Program-made: the position numbers and the translations under genes
The notes under the pieces: model-generated
Seen by the model: only the letters and a program-made list of their open reading frames with translations
What the model was told of the DNA's origin: nothing
Database searches by the model: none
From: Drouetiella hepatica Uher 2000/2452
GTDB taxonomy: Bacteria > Cyanobacteriota > Cyanobacteriia > Elainellales > Elainellaceae
Length of the DNA stretch: 64,000 bases
NCBI GenBank assembly: GCA_019359505.1
Contig: JAHHHD010000005.1
Location: 1 to 64,000 of the forward strand
Direction: 5' to 3'
Shown here: positions 43,315 through 52,787 of the stretch, in pieces
Layout of the letters: the number at the start of each line of letters is the position of its first letter
Position numbering within the stretch: the stretch's first letter is position 1

Positions 43315-43947
43315 TTATTTTACTTTAGGGCTGCTCTTACGCTTCTGTTGAGTGGAGGGTACTTGATGAACAGGAGGCTCTATCTGGATTTCTTGAAGCT
43401 GGCTCTCCTGCATTTCAGCTTCAGAGATTTCAGCTTCAGAGATTTCAGCTTCAGAGATTTCGGCTTCAGAGATTTCGGCTTTGAGTATCTTAACGATGGG
43501 CAAATTAGTGAGGGGCAAGTCAGGGATGGGCAAGCCAGTGAGATAGGGCTGAGGCAGCTTAGTCTCATGTAAGATCAGCCGATTGCCAGCCGGATCGTAG
43601 GCATACACCTCTCGACCGTGAGAAGAAGTGATGATATCGCCTGGAAGTAAATGATCGCCGGTCAGCCGAGTTTCAACGAAAGCTTGCTCCACGGAAGCGA
43701 TCGCCTCCTCTAGCTGATCTACCTCAATACAGAGGCTAATGCTGCCCGCCTGCCCCTCAAACTCCGATCGGTGAACTGTGCTGGGTTTAAAGATGCCAAG
43801 TCGCAGACCTGGAAGCTGAAACTCTGCATAGACTTCGGGGATATGTCTGACAGGCTCTTGCCCAAAAAGCTGCCGATAAAACCGCATCAGAGTTTTGCCA
43901 TCTGGATCAGCCAACGCCACAAACACAGTGCTGCACTGCAAAGCCAT
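43315..43947 (-). CDS. VOC (glyoxalase/dioxygenase-like) protein with repetitive acidic tail
   Basis: A 210-residue protein. Residues 1-125 are one VOC module (CSTVFVALADPDGKTLMRFYRQLFGQEP, then GLRLGIFKPS and SLCIEVDQLEEAIASVEQAF, ending VYAYDPAGNRLILHE), a fold that binds metal or small ligands. The remaining 85 residues are an odd tail: repeated EISEA units from a 15-bp DNA repeat, then KPPVHQV-like basic residues. The function is unknown; the tail may be a recent repeat expansion. The stop lies next to element D3. Confidence 0.72.
   Translation of the reverse strand: MALQCSTVFVALADPDGKTLMRFYRQLFGQEPVRHIPEVYAEFQLPGLRLGIFKPSTVHRSEFEGQAGSISLCIEVDQLEEAIASVEQAFVETRLTGDHLLPGDIITSSHGREVYAYDPAGNRLILHETKLPQPYLTGLPIPDLPLTNLPIVKILKAEISEAEISEAEISEAEISEAEMQESQLQEIQIEPPVHQVPSTQQKRKSSPKVK
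43416..43480. repeat. 15-bp tandem repeat inside the VOC gene
   Basis: CAGCTTCAGAGATTT repeats four times, with a fifth partial copy. It encodes AEISE in the VOC gene on the other strand. Copies are nearly identical, so the array may be young or kept uniform. Confidence 0.85.
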
Positions 43948-44292
43948 AATTACTTTATTAATAGCGAGACTTTATTGATAGCGAGCTAGTAGCGAGTGAT
44001 TTTTATAACTCTCTCTATCAAGTAAGCGTAAGCGATTGGCAACTGATTAACGGCTGTCCTCAACACTTATCTTCTCACTCCTCGCTCCACTCCTCGCTCC
44101 CCATTCCCCACTCCCCACTCCCTAGATGTAACCATCACCTGACATTCCCCTACATTTCCTATCGACGCATCAAAAATTTGAACTAGAGTGGAGGATGAAG
44201 ATTCGATCGCACTTAATAAATTTATTCGGTAAATTTGTTCGGTCTCATTGAATTTTTAGAGACAGAAATATAGCGTTTTCTAGAGTTAGGCA
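43948..44292. other. Divergent gap with CTCC(A/G)CTC tandem tract
   Basis: At 44076-44124 there is a degenerate tandem run of CACTCCTCGCTCC and CCCACTCCC units. This short repeat type is common in cyanobacterial genomes. The rest of the gap is AT-rich and probably carries promoters. Confidence 0.45.
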
Positions 44293-45459
44293 ATGAAACT
44301 GGCAGCACGTTTGGGACAGGTCACACCGTCGGTTACGTTGGTTATTGATGCAAAAGCTAAAGCCATGAAGGCAGAAGGCATTGATGTCATTAGCTTCAGC
44401 GTTGGGGAGCCAGATTTTGAAACCCCAACCCACATTCGTACAGCGGCGGCGGCGGCTCTAGAGGGTGGCAAGACGCGCTATGGCGCAGTGGCGGGTGAAC
44501 CCAAGCTACGAGAAGCGATCGCCCACAAGCTCCAGCGAGACAACCAGCTCATCTACCAGCCCGAAAACGTGGTGGTCACCAACGGCGGCAAGCAGTCGCT
44601 TTACAACGCCATCATGGCGCTGATTGATCCAGGCGATGAGGTGATTATTCCTTCGCCCTACTGGCTCAGCTACCCAGAAATGGTGAAGCTGGCGGGTGGA
44701 ACGCCTATAGTTGTGCCCACGACGGCTGAGGCAGAGTTCAAGATCACGCCTGAGCAGCTCAAGCAAGCCATCACTCCCAGAACCAAGATTTTTATCTTCA
44801 ACACACCCTCTAACCCCACAGGCATGGTGTACACACCTGACGAGGTGCGGGCTTTGGCTCAGGTCGTTGTAGATCATGACATCTGGGCGATTTCTGACGA
44901 GATCTACGAGAAGATTCTCTACGACGGAGCTACCCACCTCAGCATGGGTGCCGTCAGCCCTGAAGCCTTTGAGCGAACGATCGTCAGCAGCGGCTTTGCC
45001 AAAACCTACGCCATGACGGGCTGGCGCATTGGCTTTTTGGCGGCTCCTTTGCCCCTAATCAAAGCCGCGTCTACGATTCAGGGACACAGTACCTCAAACG
45101 TCTGCACCTTTGCTCAGTATGGGGCGATCGCCGCCTACGAAAACTCTCAAGACTGCGTTAAGGAAATGCTTGCCGCCTTCACCGAGCGGCGTAAAGTGAT
45201 TTTGGCAGCGCTCAATAGCATCCCCGGATTGAGCTGCCCGACACCCAACGGTGCGTTCTACGTTCTGATGGACATCCGCAAGACAGGCATGAATTCTGTT
45301 GATTTTTGTAGTGCTTTGCTCGAAGAACAGCAGGTTGCCGGGATTCCGGGCCTTGCCTTTGGCACAGAGGGTTTCGTGCGCCTGTCCTACGCTACAAACA
45401 TTGAAACCATTGAGCGCGGCATGGAGCGGATTGCCGCCTTTGTGAAATCGCACGGCTAA
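44293..45459 (+). CDS. aspC: Aspartate aminotransferase, class I (1-beta type)
   Basis: A 388-residue PLP enzyme that moves an amino group between aspartate and 2-oxoglutarate. It begins [41 protein letters not shown], the arginine and Tyr regions follow, and the PLP-lysine is in [17 protein letters not shown]. The 1-beta subfamily also includes prephenate aminotransferases, so the true substrate is uncertain. It is followed, after 57 bp, by a Uma2-type gene on the same strand. Confidence 0.9.
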   Translation: MKLAARLGQVTPSVTLVIDAKAKAMKAEGIDVISFSVGEPDFETPTHIRTAAAAALEGGKTRYGAVAGEPKLREAIAHKLQRDNQLIYQPENVVVTNGGKQSLYNAIMALIDPGDEVIIPSPYWLSYPEMVKLAGGTPIVVPTTAEAEFKITPEQLKQAITPRTKIFIFNTPSNPTGMVYTPDEVRALAQVVVDHDIWAISDEIYEKILYDGATHLSMGAVSPEAFERTIVSSGFAKTYAMTGWRIGFLAAPLPLIKAASTIQGHSTSNVCTFAQYGAIAAYENSQDCVKEMLAAFTERRKVILAALNSIPGLSCPTPNGAFYVLMDIRKTGMNSVDFCSALLEEQQVAGIPGLAFGTEGFVRLSYATNIETIERGMERIAAFVKSHG

Positions 45460-45516
45460 CGTCAGGTATTACTCAGGCATTGGGAGTTGCGATCGCGCCA
45501 CAATTTAGGAGGCAGT

Positions 45517-46059
45517 ATGGCTCTCACCGCTCAAGACCTCAAAATATTCCAGGCTCAACATCCCGATCACCGATTGGAGCTAGTCAACGGAGAGATCATT
45601 GTCATGTCGCCCTGTGGCTACGAATCCGATGAAATTGCTCTAGAAATTGGTGCGCAGCTTCGCAACTGGGTACGTCCTCGGCGATGCGGACGAGTCACTG
45701 GATCGAGCGCTGGATTCGTCTTGCCTAACTCAGACACTCGCGCCCCTGACGTGTCATTTGTTCGGGCTGAGCGGATGCCCTACACCACTGAAGACTATGC
45801 CCAGCTCGTGCCCGATCTCATATTTGAGGTGCGTTCTAAAACCGATCGCCTTGATTCCCTCAGAGCTAAAATCCGGCAGTTTTTGGAACTCGGTACAACT
45901 GTAGGTGCGCTCGTAGACTATCAGACTCAGACGATCGAGGTCTGCCGCAGGAATGCCGAACCCATTACCTTGCATAATGGCGATCGCTTCACAGTCCCCG
46001 AACTGCTGCCGGGGTGGGAAATGGAAGTCTCTAGTATCTGGGCACCCGAATTTAATTGA
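45517..46059 (+). CDS. Uma2 (DUF820) family putative restriction-endonuclease-like protein
   Basis: A 180-residue protein of the Uma2 family, common in cyanobacteria. It has the PD-(D/E)XK-like pattern: LELVNGEIIVMSPCGYESDEI, GFVLPNSDTRAPDVSFV with the Asp, and LIFEVRSKTDRLDSLRAKI with the Glu-Lys part. The role is not known; a nuclease function is predicted from fold alone. I start at ATG 45517 with AGGAGG eight bases upstream; an upstream in-frame TTG at 45487 is less likely. The end is 107 bp from the next gene. Confidence 0.85.
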   Translation: MALTAQDLKIFQAQHPDHRLELVNGEIIVMSPCGYESDEIALEIGAQLRNWVRPRRCGRVTGSSAGFVLPNSDTRAPDVSFVRAERMPYTTEDYAQLVPDLIFEVRSKTDRLDSLRAKIRQFLELGTTVGALVDYQTQTIEVCRRNAEPITLHNGDRFTVPELLPGWEMEVSSIWAPEFN

Positions 46060-46166
46060 ACATCGACTGACCATTTGCCGCTAATTTCAGTAAACATAGA
46101 GTTTTAGTAGGCGCAATTTTAGCTGGGACTTCAGAGCAAAATCGCCCATCACGTTAGGACAATCTG

Positions 46167-47501
46167 TTGGAGCAGACGTATTTGTTAGAGACGCATTTAT
46201 TTGAAGACATTGCGCGGACACAGGGTTTAGATGCCTCAGTGCTATCGCCGCAAACCTGGCCGTTTAGCCTGGATTGGCTGCCCCGATCGACCTACTTAGT
46301 TGGGGGCAACGTCCGGGATGCACTGCTGGGCAGACGGGCTGACTATTTAGACCTGGATTTCGTCATGCCCGAAGGGGCAGTGAAGGTCGCTAAAGCGATC
46401 GCGACTCACTATCAGGCAGGATTTGTGCTGCTGGATGCTGAGCGCCAGATCGCCCGCGTGGTGTTTGAGAAGGCCACCGTCGATTTTGCTCAGCAGGTGG
46501 GCGATAGTCTGGAAGAAGATCTGCATCGGCGCGACTTTACCGTGAATGCGATCGCCTACAGCCCTCACACCCAGGAGGTGCTCGATCCGCTGCAAGGGGC
46601 GATCGCGCTGCGGCAGCAGGTGATCCAGATGATTGCGCCCGAAAACCTCAAAGAAGATCCTTTGCGGTTGCTGCGGGCTTACCGACAGGCGGCTCAGCTT
46701 GGTTTTACGCTGGAGCCAAACACCCGCAAAACGATTCAACACCTAGCGACCCTGCTGCAAGAAATCGCTGCCGAGCGGGTTCAGGGCGAAATTGGCTATT
46801 TGCTCAGCACTGCTAAGGGGACTCCTTTTCTAGCCATGGCATGGCAAGACGGCTTGCTGAAGCACTGGTTTCCCCATGCGACCGCCATTGGCTTGCAGCA
46901 GCTAGGGCAAATTGACGAAGCGGCAGTGACGCTCTCCAAAACTTGGGGAGCTACGGGCTTGGAATTGTCGGGTTGGCTGCGAGATCAGCACAAGACTTCC
47001 GGCACGGGGCGAAGCTGGTTGAAAATTTCTAAGCTGAGCTGTCTAGTCAGCCCTGAGCCATCTAGGGCAGAGCAGGAGCTGTGGCGTTTAAAGTACAGCC
47101 GAGCTGAGATCCAGGCAGTATTGACTGCGATCCATTGGCTCCCCCAAATTTGCGCCGTTGAGGCAGAGCCTTTATCGCTGCGAGATCAGTACAATCTTTT
47201 TCGCGGCGTTGGCTCGGCATTCCCCGCTCTGGCAGCTCTGGCAATGGCATGGGGGACTTCTCTGGCGGCGATCGCCCCTCTGATCGAGCGATTCTTGCAG
47301 CCTGAAGATCCGGTGGCTCACCCGGCGGCTCCGCTGACGGGCAAAGATCTAATGACCCAGCTCAATCTACCGCCCGGACGACAAATTGGTCAGCTTCTAG
47401 AAGCCATTCAGTTGGCGAGAGCCGAGGGTGAGATTGAGACCCGTCAAGAGGCTCTAGAGTTGGCTATGACTTTAGTAAAGCCACGCTTGCCGAGCCAATA
47501 A
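46167..47501 (+). CDS. CCA tRNA nucleotidyltransferase / poly(A) polymerase family
   Basis: A 444-residue enzyme of class II nucleotidyltransferases. The catalytic motif is YLVGGNVRDALLGR with DLDFVM (about 40-65), followed by the RRDFTVNAIAY segment that binds the nucleotide base, and a helical C-terminal part. In cyanobacteria one such gene may do CC addition, another A addition; which activity this one has is not clear. Start TTG at 46167 with AGGAC upstream; no ATG is better placed. Confidence 0.82.
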   Translation: MEQTYLLETHLFEDIARTQGLDASVLSPQTWPFSLDWLPRSTYLVGGNVRDALLGRRADYLDLDFVMPEGAVKVAKAIATHYQAGFVLLDAERQIARVVFEKATVDFAQQVGDSLEEDLHRRDFTVNAIAYSPHTQEVLDPLQGAIALRQQVIQMIAPENLKEDPLRLLRAYRQAAQLGFTLEPNTRKTIQHLATLLQEIAAERVQGEIGYLLSTAKGTPFLAMAWQDGLLKHWFPHATAIGLQQLGQIDEAAVTLSKTWGATGLELSGWLRDQHKTSGTGRSWLKISKLSCLVSPEPSRAEQELWRLKYSRAEIQAVLTAIHWLPQICAVEAEPLSLRDQYNLFRGVGSAFPALAALAMAWGTSLAAIAPLIERFLQPEDPVAHPAAPLTGKDLMTQLNLPPGRQIGQLLEAIQLARAEGEIETRQEALELAMTLVKPRLPSQ

Positions 47502-47701
47502 AGCTGCACTCCTCACTACCGATCACTCTACCGCCTGCGCCAAATCACAGGATTAATTCAGGTTAAACATTATGATAAAATAGACGACCTGTGGGAAATT
47601 TTTGATGAAGACGTTGGCGACACTAGCTCATGTGCGTGACAACAGATTTTCATTGATCCAGTTTTTCTCTAACTAAATTAACAGACGTAAAGAGGTTCAG
47701 A

Positions 47702-47884
47702 ATGGCTAAACGCCGCAACCAAAAGAAAGAAAAAGCGCTCCGTAACCAGGCTTATGCTCGCAAATTCCGCAAGCGCACGAACGTCGGTCGATTTGGCAAG
47801 CGGCGCTATGGCAGTGGTGGCAATGCCCAAGAAGACGAGAACAGCGACAACATGAGCCAAGATGGGGCTGAAGCCGCTGAGTAG
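47702..47884 (+). CDS. Small basic protein of unknown function
   Basis: A 60-residue protein: MAKRRNQKKEKALRNQAYA, then KFRKRTNVGRFGKRRYGSG, and an acidic tail. The first 40 residues carry many Arg and Lys, like a ribosomal or nucleic-acid-binding protein; the tail has many Asp and Glu. I think this is a family widespread in cyanobacteria but cannot name it. AGAGG precedes the ATG. TATGATAAAAT near 47573 may be its promoter. A strong terminator follows at 47942. Confidence 0.72.
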   Translation: MAKRRNQKKEKALRNQAYARKFRKRTNVGRFGKRRYGSGGNAQEDENSDNMSQDGAEAAE

Positions 47885-47941
47885 TCTTGCTAGAGACTCA
47901 AAAGTAGAAATCTCGGTGTAGAAATCTGCGTATAGAAATGT

Positions 47942-47977
47942 AAAAAAGTCGATAGTGGTTTTACTATCGGCTTTTTT
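47942..47977 (+). terminator. Terminator after the small basic protein gene
   Basis: AAAAAAGTCGATAGT and ACTATCGGCTTTTTT form a 15-bp stem with one wobble pair and a T run. Confidence 0.85.
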
Positions 47978-47980
47978 AGG

Positions 47981-48071
47981 TAGGGCTGTCGCCAGTTTGC
48001 TGAGGAAAGTTTGGGTGGGGCGAAGCGCCCCACCCAAACTTTCCTCAGCAAACTGCCTTGGCGGTCGCTAT
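47981..48071. repeat. Family A palindromic element (A6)
   Basis: The core at 47995-48053 is a perfect 59-nt hairpin, 28-bp arms (GTTTGCTGAGGAAAGTTTGG...) around AAG, the longest in the window. Where other copies have GGACATTT this one has GGAAAGTTT, in both arms. It lies in the convergent gap next to the FAD-enzyme gene. Confidence 0.9.
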
Positions 48072-48081
48072 GTCTCCTTTT

Positions 48082-49191
48082 TTACACAAGAGACAAGGAG
48101 TTCAGCAGGTCTCCAAAACTCCCTGAGCGATCGCCTCCAAAAATCCCCTTCTCCTGTAGCAAAATTGCGGTCTGCTCTGCTGCCGTCCAGCCCGATTGCA
48201 GGGCACTTTCAAGCTGGTTGCCGCCGCACCAGTCGCCGCTACAAACTAAGGGCAGGGGCTGTTTTGTGCTGAGGCAAAAGTCGGCGATCGGCTGCGCCAC
48301 AAATCCGTAGCGCCAGCGATGCACCTGCAAGTCTTCTGGGTGACTGAGCCAAGGCAGCAAATCTTGCCCCATCAGATCTTGTGCCGTCTTCAAAAGCTGC
48401 TGACCCACTGATTTTAGATCGGTTGATTCTAAGTGGCGATCGGCAAACTGGGCGCTGCTCTGAGCCACAATAACGGGCTTGGCGCTTTCAGGATGCTTGC
48501 TAGTTTCCAATCCTATCCAAGCTAGATCTGAAGTCTCGGAACCTGCAGCTTTCCAAGAAATATCTGCTAGCTTAACTTGCTGAGGCGCATAGGTAGCGAT
48601 CGCTGTAATGCAGGGAGCAAACTCGACCGAGCGCACTGCCGCCAATAGATCGGGCATCTGATTGGCAAATGGCTCTAGCAGCGGCACGGCCTGGGGTGCG
48701 GGAATAGCCAGCACCAGGCTTTTGGCGATGGTGGTTTCGGTTAGAGCTGTTGCCCAATCCGCTGCTTCCAGGGTCAAAGCCCAAGTTTGTGCGGATGTAG
48801 GAGCGATCGCCTGAACCCGCTGACCTCGACAAATCTCTAGTCCGGTTGCCAAAAATTTGGCGATCGCCGTAATGCCGTCAGCCGCCACATAACGAGGATG
48901 GCGTTCGGATTCCTGGAGCTTACCGCCGTCTGCTGTATGAATGATGTCTGTCCACAGATGAATTACGCCTTGCTCAAACAGCTTCTGCACGAGAGCCTGA
49001 GAAAATATCCCCTGATCTTCTAGACAACGTAGCCCATGATCAGCCCAGGTGTCCTGCAATCGCCGAGTCGCGACTCGCCCCCCTAATCCGCGTGATTTCT
49101 CCAAAACAACTACCTGATATCCCCGATGCTGAAGGCGCTGAGCGCAGATCAGACCTGCCATTCCTGCGCCGACTACAGCCACGTCAAACAT
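48082..49191 (-). CDS. FAD-dependent amine-oxidase-like (renalase-like) oxidoreductase
   Basis: A 369-residue flavoprotein. It begins FDVAVVGAGMAGLICAQRLQHRGYQVVVLEKSRGLGGRVATRR, the FAD-binding Rossmann motif plus the GGR motif that marks the amine-oxidase/phytoene-desaturase-like superfamily. WRYGFVAQPIADFCL near residue 300 and SGDWCGGNQLESALQSGWTAAE at the end are typical of renalase-like proteins. The cyanobacterial members have no defined substrate. The stop is 10 bp from the end of A6. No partner is adjacent. Confidence 0.85.
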   Translation of the reverse strand: MFDVAVVGAGMAGLICAQRLQHRGYQVVVLEKSRGLGGRVATRRLQDTWADHGLRCLEDQGIFSQALVQKLFEQGVIHLWTDIIHTADGGKLQESERHPRYVAADGITAIAKFLATGLEICRGQRVQAIAPTSAQTWALTLEAADWATALTETTIAKSLVLAIPAPQAVPLLEPFANQMPDLLAAVRSVEFAPCITAIATYAPQQVKLADISWKAAGSETSDLAWIGLETSKHPESAKPVIVAQSSAQFADRHLESTDLKSVGQQLLKTAQDLMGQDLLPWLSHPEDLQVHRWRYGFVAQPIADFCLSTKQPLPLVCSGDWCGGNQLESALQSGWTAAEQTAILLQEKGIFGGDRSGSFGDLLNSLSLV

Positions 49192-49316
49192 GGTTCTCCT
49201 CTGACTTTATCCACCTAAGATTTCTCACCCAAGATATTGCTTCACTCAGAACACCTTTGCACATTCTCTTGACACATTCAGTAGAATATTAGACATCGGG
49301 GCGTGAATATAACGCG

Positions 49317-50183
49317 GTGGAGGGATGTGCCTTGGAAGAGCTGAGAGTAGCGCTTGAGCTAGCAACAGATGACGAACTGCAAACGCTAACAGACATCTTG
49401 TTTCGCCGAAAATTCAATCCCCTGGACTATCTTTACACCCCTGAACCGATCGAAATTCAGAGTCAAGACCGTCAGGTGCAGATCGCCTCTATTGAAGAGC
49501 GATTTCGCTTTTTGGGCGCAGATGGCATGACCATTCTATTGGGTAAAACTCATCAAATTAGCTACAGACAAGTGCTAGTTCAGGTGTGTCGCTACCTAAG
49601 AATTCCCTACGCCTCCAGCTACTCGGCAGAAGATCTGGAAGCTGAAGTCTTTTTACATCTACTCAACCGAGCATGGCAGCAGTTACCCCTCAAAGAACAG
49701 AAAACTCTTGAGAATCAGCTTCAGCAGACCATTTCAGAATCTCATTTAGCGCAGCAAATGCCTGCTGCACCTCATAACGATCCGGTCAGCTTTTTGTTGA
49801 AGGGGGGTGGAGCTTTAGCGATGAGTTCGGTGATTCGTCCGCTCATACTACAGCTGGTTGCCCGTCAGTTTGCCCTCCATGCAGCCACCTATCAGGTTGC
49901 CAGACAGGCAGTTTTGCAGGGTGGTGCAACGGTTGCTACGCAGATTCAGAGTCAGGCAGCTTTACAGACTGCCAGCCGCGCCATGGCGACTAGCGCGGCA
50001 CGCTATGGGGCAACTCGCAGCGTACTTGCCGTTTTGGGGCCCGCCATGTGGGTATGGTTTTTCACCGATTTAGGCTGGAGAGCGATCGCCACCAACTATG
50101 GGCGAGTTATTCCTGTGGTCTTCACCTTGGCTCAAATTCGCCTGACCCGCTCTGACTTAGAGTATTGTTTTGAGATAGCTTAG
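49317..50183 (+). CDS. YaaW/UPF0174-family protein
   Basis: A 288-residue protein. Its first part is DELQTLTDILFRRKFNPLDYL and ERFRFLGADGMTILLGKTHQISYRQVLVQVCRYLRIPY, the marks of the YaaW family. The second half (KGGGALAMSSVIRPLILQLVARQFA, then repeated Ala-rich helices and a hydrophobic end) suggests membrane association. YaaW has no established biochemical role. The start is a GTG at 49317 with no strong ribosome-binding site; a TTG six codons later is an option. A J-domain gene follows after 48 bp. Confidence 0.75.
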   Translation: MEGCALEELRVALELATDDELQTLTDILFRRKFNPLDYLYTPEPIEIQSQDRQVQIASIEERFRFLGADGMTILLGKTHQISYRQVLVQVCRYLRIPYASSYSAEDLEAEVFLHLLNRAWQQLPLKEQKTLENQLQQTISESHLAQQMPAAPHNDPVSFLLKGGGALAMSSVIRPLILQLVARQFALHAATYQVARQAVLQGGATVATQIQSQAALQTASRAMATSAARYGATRSVLAVLGPAMWVWFFTDLGWRAIATNYGRVIPVVFTLAQIRLTRSDLEYCFEIA

Positions 50184-50231
50184 GACTGGGTCTAAAGAAA
50201 CTTTGAGTCTGAGTATTTCTGGGAGAGATCG

Positions 50232-50696
50232 ATGGCTGAAGGGGGGGCAGAGTCAACTTACAACTTGACCTACTACGACTTGCTAAGTTTGCACCCTTCT
50301 GCATCGGTGCAGCAAATCAGGCAGACCTACCGAGAGCTGAGTAAGCAGTACCATCCAGATACAACGAGCTTACCTGCCGCGATCGCCACCGCAAAATTTC
50401 AGCAGCTCAACGAAGCCTATGCGGCGCTGAGCAATCCTGAACGACGGCTTGCTTACGACTTGAAAATTGGCTACTCGCGCTACTCAGTGATTCAGCCGCC
50501 CAGGGATCTCAATCGTCCGTTCTCTGAATCTCTGCTTGAATCGCGCAAATATCGCTCCTCAGCCTACCTCGATCCCACCGATCGCCCGCTTTCTGCCGGG
50601 GAAATCTTCGCTCTATTTATTATGGCAGTCACCTTTTTGGGATGCATTGGGCTGGCGATCGGCATAGGCATTGCTAGGGGTGAGATTGCTCTGTAG
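50232..50696 (+). CDS. Membrane-anchored J-domain protein
   Basis: A 154-residue co-chaperone. The J domain runs from about 12 to 78 with YYDLLSLHPSASVQQIRQTYRELSKQYHPDTT, including the HPD motif that activates Hsp70 ATPase. A linker and a C-terminal membrane span (about 125-146, FALFIMAVTFLGCIGLAIGIGIA) follow, so the J domain probably faces the cytoplasm. GGAGA lies upstream of the ATG. It is likely to be cotranscribed with the YaaW gene. Confidence 0.85.
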   Translation: MAEGGAESTYNLTYYDLLSLHPSASVQQIRQTYRELSKQYHPDTTSLPAAIATAKFQQLNEAYAALSNPERRLAYDLKIGYSRYSVIQPPRDLNRPFSESLLESRKYRSSAYLDPTDRPLSAGEIFALFIMAVTFLGCIGLAIGIGIARGEIAL

Positions 50697-50742
50697 ATTC
50701 ATGATTCCCTGCATGAGGGTTCAATGAGAGCACTCTCAGAAT

Positions 50743-50839
50743 AGAGCAACCGCCAAGGCGGCTAGGTTTAGGACATTTTAGGGTGGGGCGCAAAGCGCCC
50801 CACCCTAAAATGTCCTAGGTAAACTGGCGACCGCCATAG
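50743..50839. repeat. Family A palindromic element (A7)
   Basis: The core at 50769-50817 is a perfect 49-nt palindrome, 23-bp arms (TAGGACATTTTAGGGTGGGG...) around AAA. Flanks AGCAACCGCCAAGGCGGC and GTAAACTGGCGACCGCCAT. It lies in the convergent gap before the ABC ATPase gene. Confidence 0.9.
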
Positions 50840-50843
50840 CTGC

Positions 50844-52787
50844 TCAATTCACTGCCAAGCCTCGCTGAGCCTGACGATCGCGGATTACCTCCAGGCTGCC
50901 CAGCGGAATCGCATTAATTAACTGCCGAGTGTAAGCCTGCTGCGGTTCGCGGTAGATGCGCTCAGCCGTGCCAATTTCCTCGACCTTGCCCCGATTCATC
51001 ACCATGATGCGATCGCTCATAAACTTGACGACACTCAAATCATGGGAAATAAAGATATAGGTCAGCTTAAACTCTTCTTGCAACTCCTTCAGCAGATTTA
51101 GCACCTGCGCCTGCACCGAGACATCTAGCGCCGACACCGACTCATCGCAAATAATAAACTTAGGATTCAGCGCCAATGCCCGTGCAATACAAACCCGCTG
51201 CCGCTGCCCCCCCGAAAATTCGTGAGGATAGCGATTGGCACAGGTTGCCTCCAGACCAACGCGTTCTAGCAGATAGGCGACCCGCTCTTGACGGTTGCGG
51301 CGGCTATTGCCCACGCCATGAATTTTCAGCGGCTCCATGACCGCAGCCCCAATCGACATACGCGGATCGAGCGAACTAAACGGATCTTGAAAGATAATCT
51401 GGATCTCGCGCCGAAAGCGATTCATTTGGGCAGTAGGAAGCTGAGCGACATCGACGTTATTAAACAGAATCTTGCCCGCAGAAGGTCTGATCAGCCGGAT
51501 CAAGGTGCGTGCCAGCGTGGTTTTGCCACAGCCTGATTCTCCTACTAGCCCTAGGGTTTCGCCCGGAAACACCTGAAAGCTGACATCATTGACTGCCATT
51601 ACATAGCGCTGCGTCTGCCCAAACACGCCGCGTACCGGATAGCGCACTTGCAAATGTTCAACCGACAGCAGTGGCGCCTGTTGCCCCAATTCCGTCAAGC
51701 GTTGAGACACCTCTTCTAAGCTAATTTCTGTACTAAAACGCATCACTTGCTCAGAATTCATCTGCCGTTCGCGGATCAATGGCTCGCCCGTTGGCGTATC
51801 TACAACCTCCATAAAGTCTGAGACAGTGGGCAGATATTTCATGCGATGTCCAGGCTGAGGGCGACAGGCTAGCAGACCTTTTGTGTAGGGGTGCTGTGGA
51901 TTTGAGAAGATTTGCCACACCGAGCCATATTCAACAATTTTTCCCTGATACATTACCGCCACCGAGTCGGCAATTTCGGCAATGATGCCTAGGTCATGGG
52001 TAATGAACATGATCGACATGCCCCGGCGATCGCGCAGTTCTCGCAGCAGATCCAAGATGGTGGCTTGCACGGTCACGTCTAGCGCCGTCGTTGGCTCGTC
52101 GGCAATCAGCAGAGACGGATTGCAGGAGATCGCCATGGCAATCATCACCCGCTGAATCTGACCACCCGAAAGCTCGTGGGGATAGCGCTCTAAAATCGCT
52201 TGTTTCCGCTGGTTCACCCACTGCATAATTTGTTTTTCAGAGGGCGGCTCAGGGGTCAAATCAGATTTTGGTCGAGCAGACTCCTTACTCCAGGCTTCAA
52301 GGGCATCTTGCTGAAGCACCTGATCGCTAGGCAACAGCTTTACCTCTTGAAGCAGATTAATGGCTCGTCGCCGCGCCTCGGCCGGAGAAATATTGGGCTG
52401 GTGCTGCCGTAGAGCTTCGGTGAGCTGAAAGCCGCAGGTGTAAACCGGATTCAGCGAACTCAGTGGCTCTTGAAAAATCATAGAAACCTTGCCGCCCCGA
52501 TATCGCTGCATTTGCAGCGACGAGAGCGATCGCAAGTCCACCGCTTCATCACCGCCATCCAGTCCGCGAAACCAGATTTCTCCCTCTGTCACCTTGCCGG
52601 GGGGATTGGGCACCAAACCCATGACCGCGAGCGAAGTTACCGACTTGCCCGATCCCGATTCGCCCACAATGCCTAACGTCTGTCCGCGCTGCACCTGAAA
52701 CGAAATGCCATCCACGGCTGTGATGAAGCGATCGCCGCTCTGGAACTGTACCTGGAGGTTGCGAACATCAAGGATAGTGTCAGTCAT
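50844..52787 (-). CDS. Fused double ATPase of a peptide (Dpp/Opp)-type ABC importer
   Basis: A 647-residue protein with two complete nucleotide-binding domains. The first has Walker [10 protein letters not shown] (42-50), the signature LSGGQIQR and Walker [13 protein letters not shown]; the second has GESGCGKTT (416-424), FSGGQRQR and [12 protein letters not shown]. It corresponds to DppD fused to DppF, as in GsiA-like proteins, and would power uptake of peptides or nickel. The insert at about 155-200 ([25 protein letters not shown]) is unusual. The permease and binding-protein genes are not adjacent, so it serves a complex coded elsewhere. Confidence 0.9.
   Translation of the reverse strand: MTDTILDVRNLQVQFQSGDRFITAVDGISFQVQRGQTLGIVGESGSGKSVTSLAVMGLVPNPPGKVTEGEIWFRGLDGGDEAVDLRSLSSLQMQRYRGGKVSMIFQEPLSSLNPVYTCGFQLTEALRQHQPNISPAEARRRAINLLQEVKLLPSDQVLQQDALEAWSKESARPKSDLTPEPPSEKQIMQWVNQRKQAILERYPHELSGGQIQRVMIAMAISCNPSLLIADEPTTALDVTVQATILDLLRELRDRRGMSIMFITHDLGIIAEIADSVAVMYQGKIVEYGSVWQIFSNPQHPYTKGLLACRPQPGHRMKYLPTVSDFMEVVDTPTGEPLIRERQMNSEQVMRFSTEISLEEVSQRLTELGQQAPLLSVEHLQVRYPVRGVFGQTQRYVMAVNDVSFQVFPGETLGLVGESGCGKTTLARTLIRLIRPSAGKILFNNVDVAQLPTAQMNRFRREIQIIFQDPFSSLDPRMSIGAAVMEPLKIHGVGNSRRNRQERVAYLLERVGLEATCANRYPHEFSGGQRQRVCIARALALNPKFIICDESVSALDVSVQAQVLNLLKELQEEFKLTYIFISHDLSVVKFMSDRIMVMNRGKVEEIGTAERIYREPQQAYTRQLINAIPLGSLEVIRDRQAQRGLAVN

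Noticed and set aside
44506-45453. Long antisense frames within the aspartate aminotransferase gene
   Set aside because: Shadows of a fully conserved enzyme, without domains or ribosome-binding sites.
48011-48310. A 99-codon plus-strand frame over element A6 and the end of the FAD-enzyme gene
   Set aside because: It translates the palindrome and the antisense of a supported gene.
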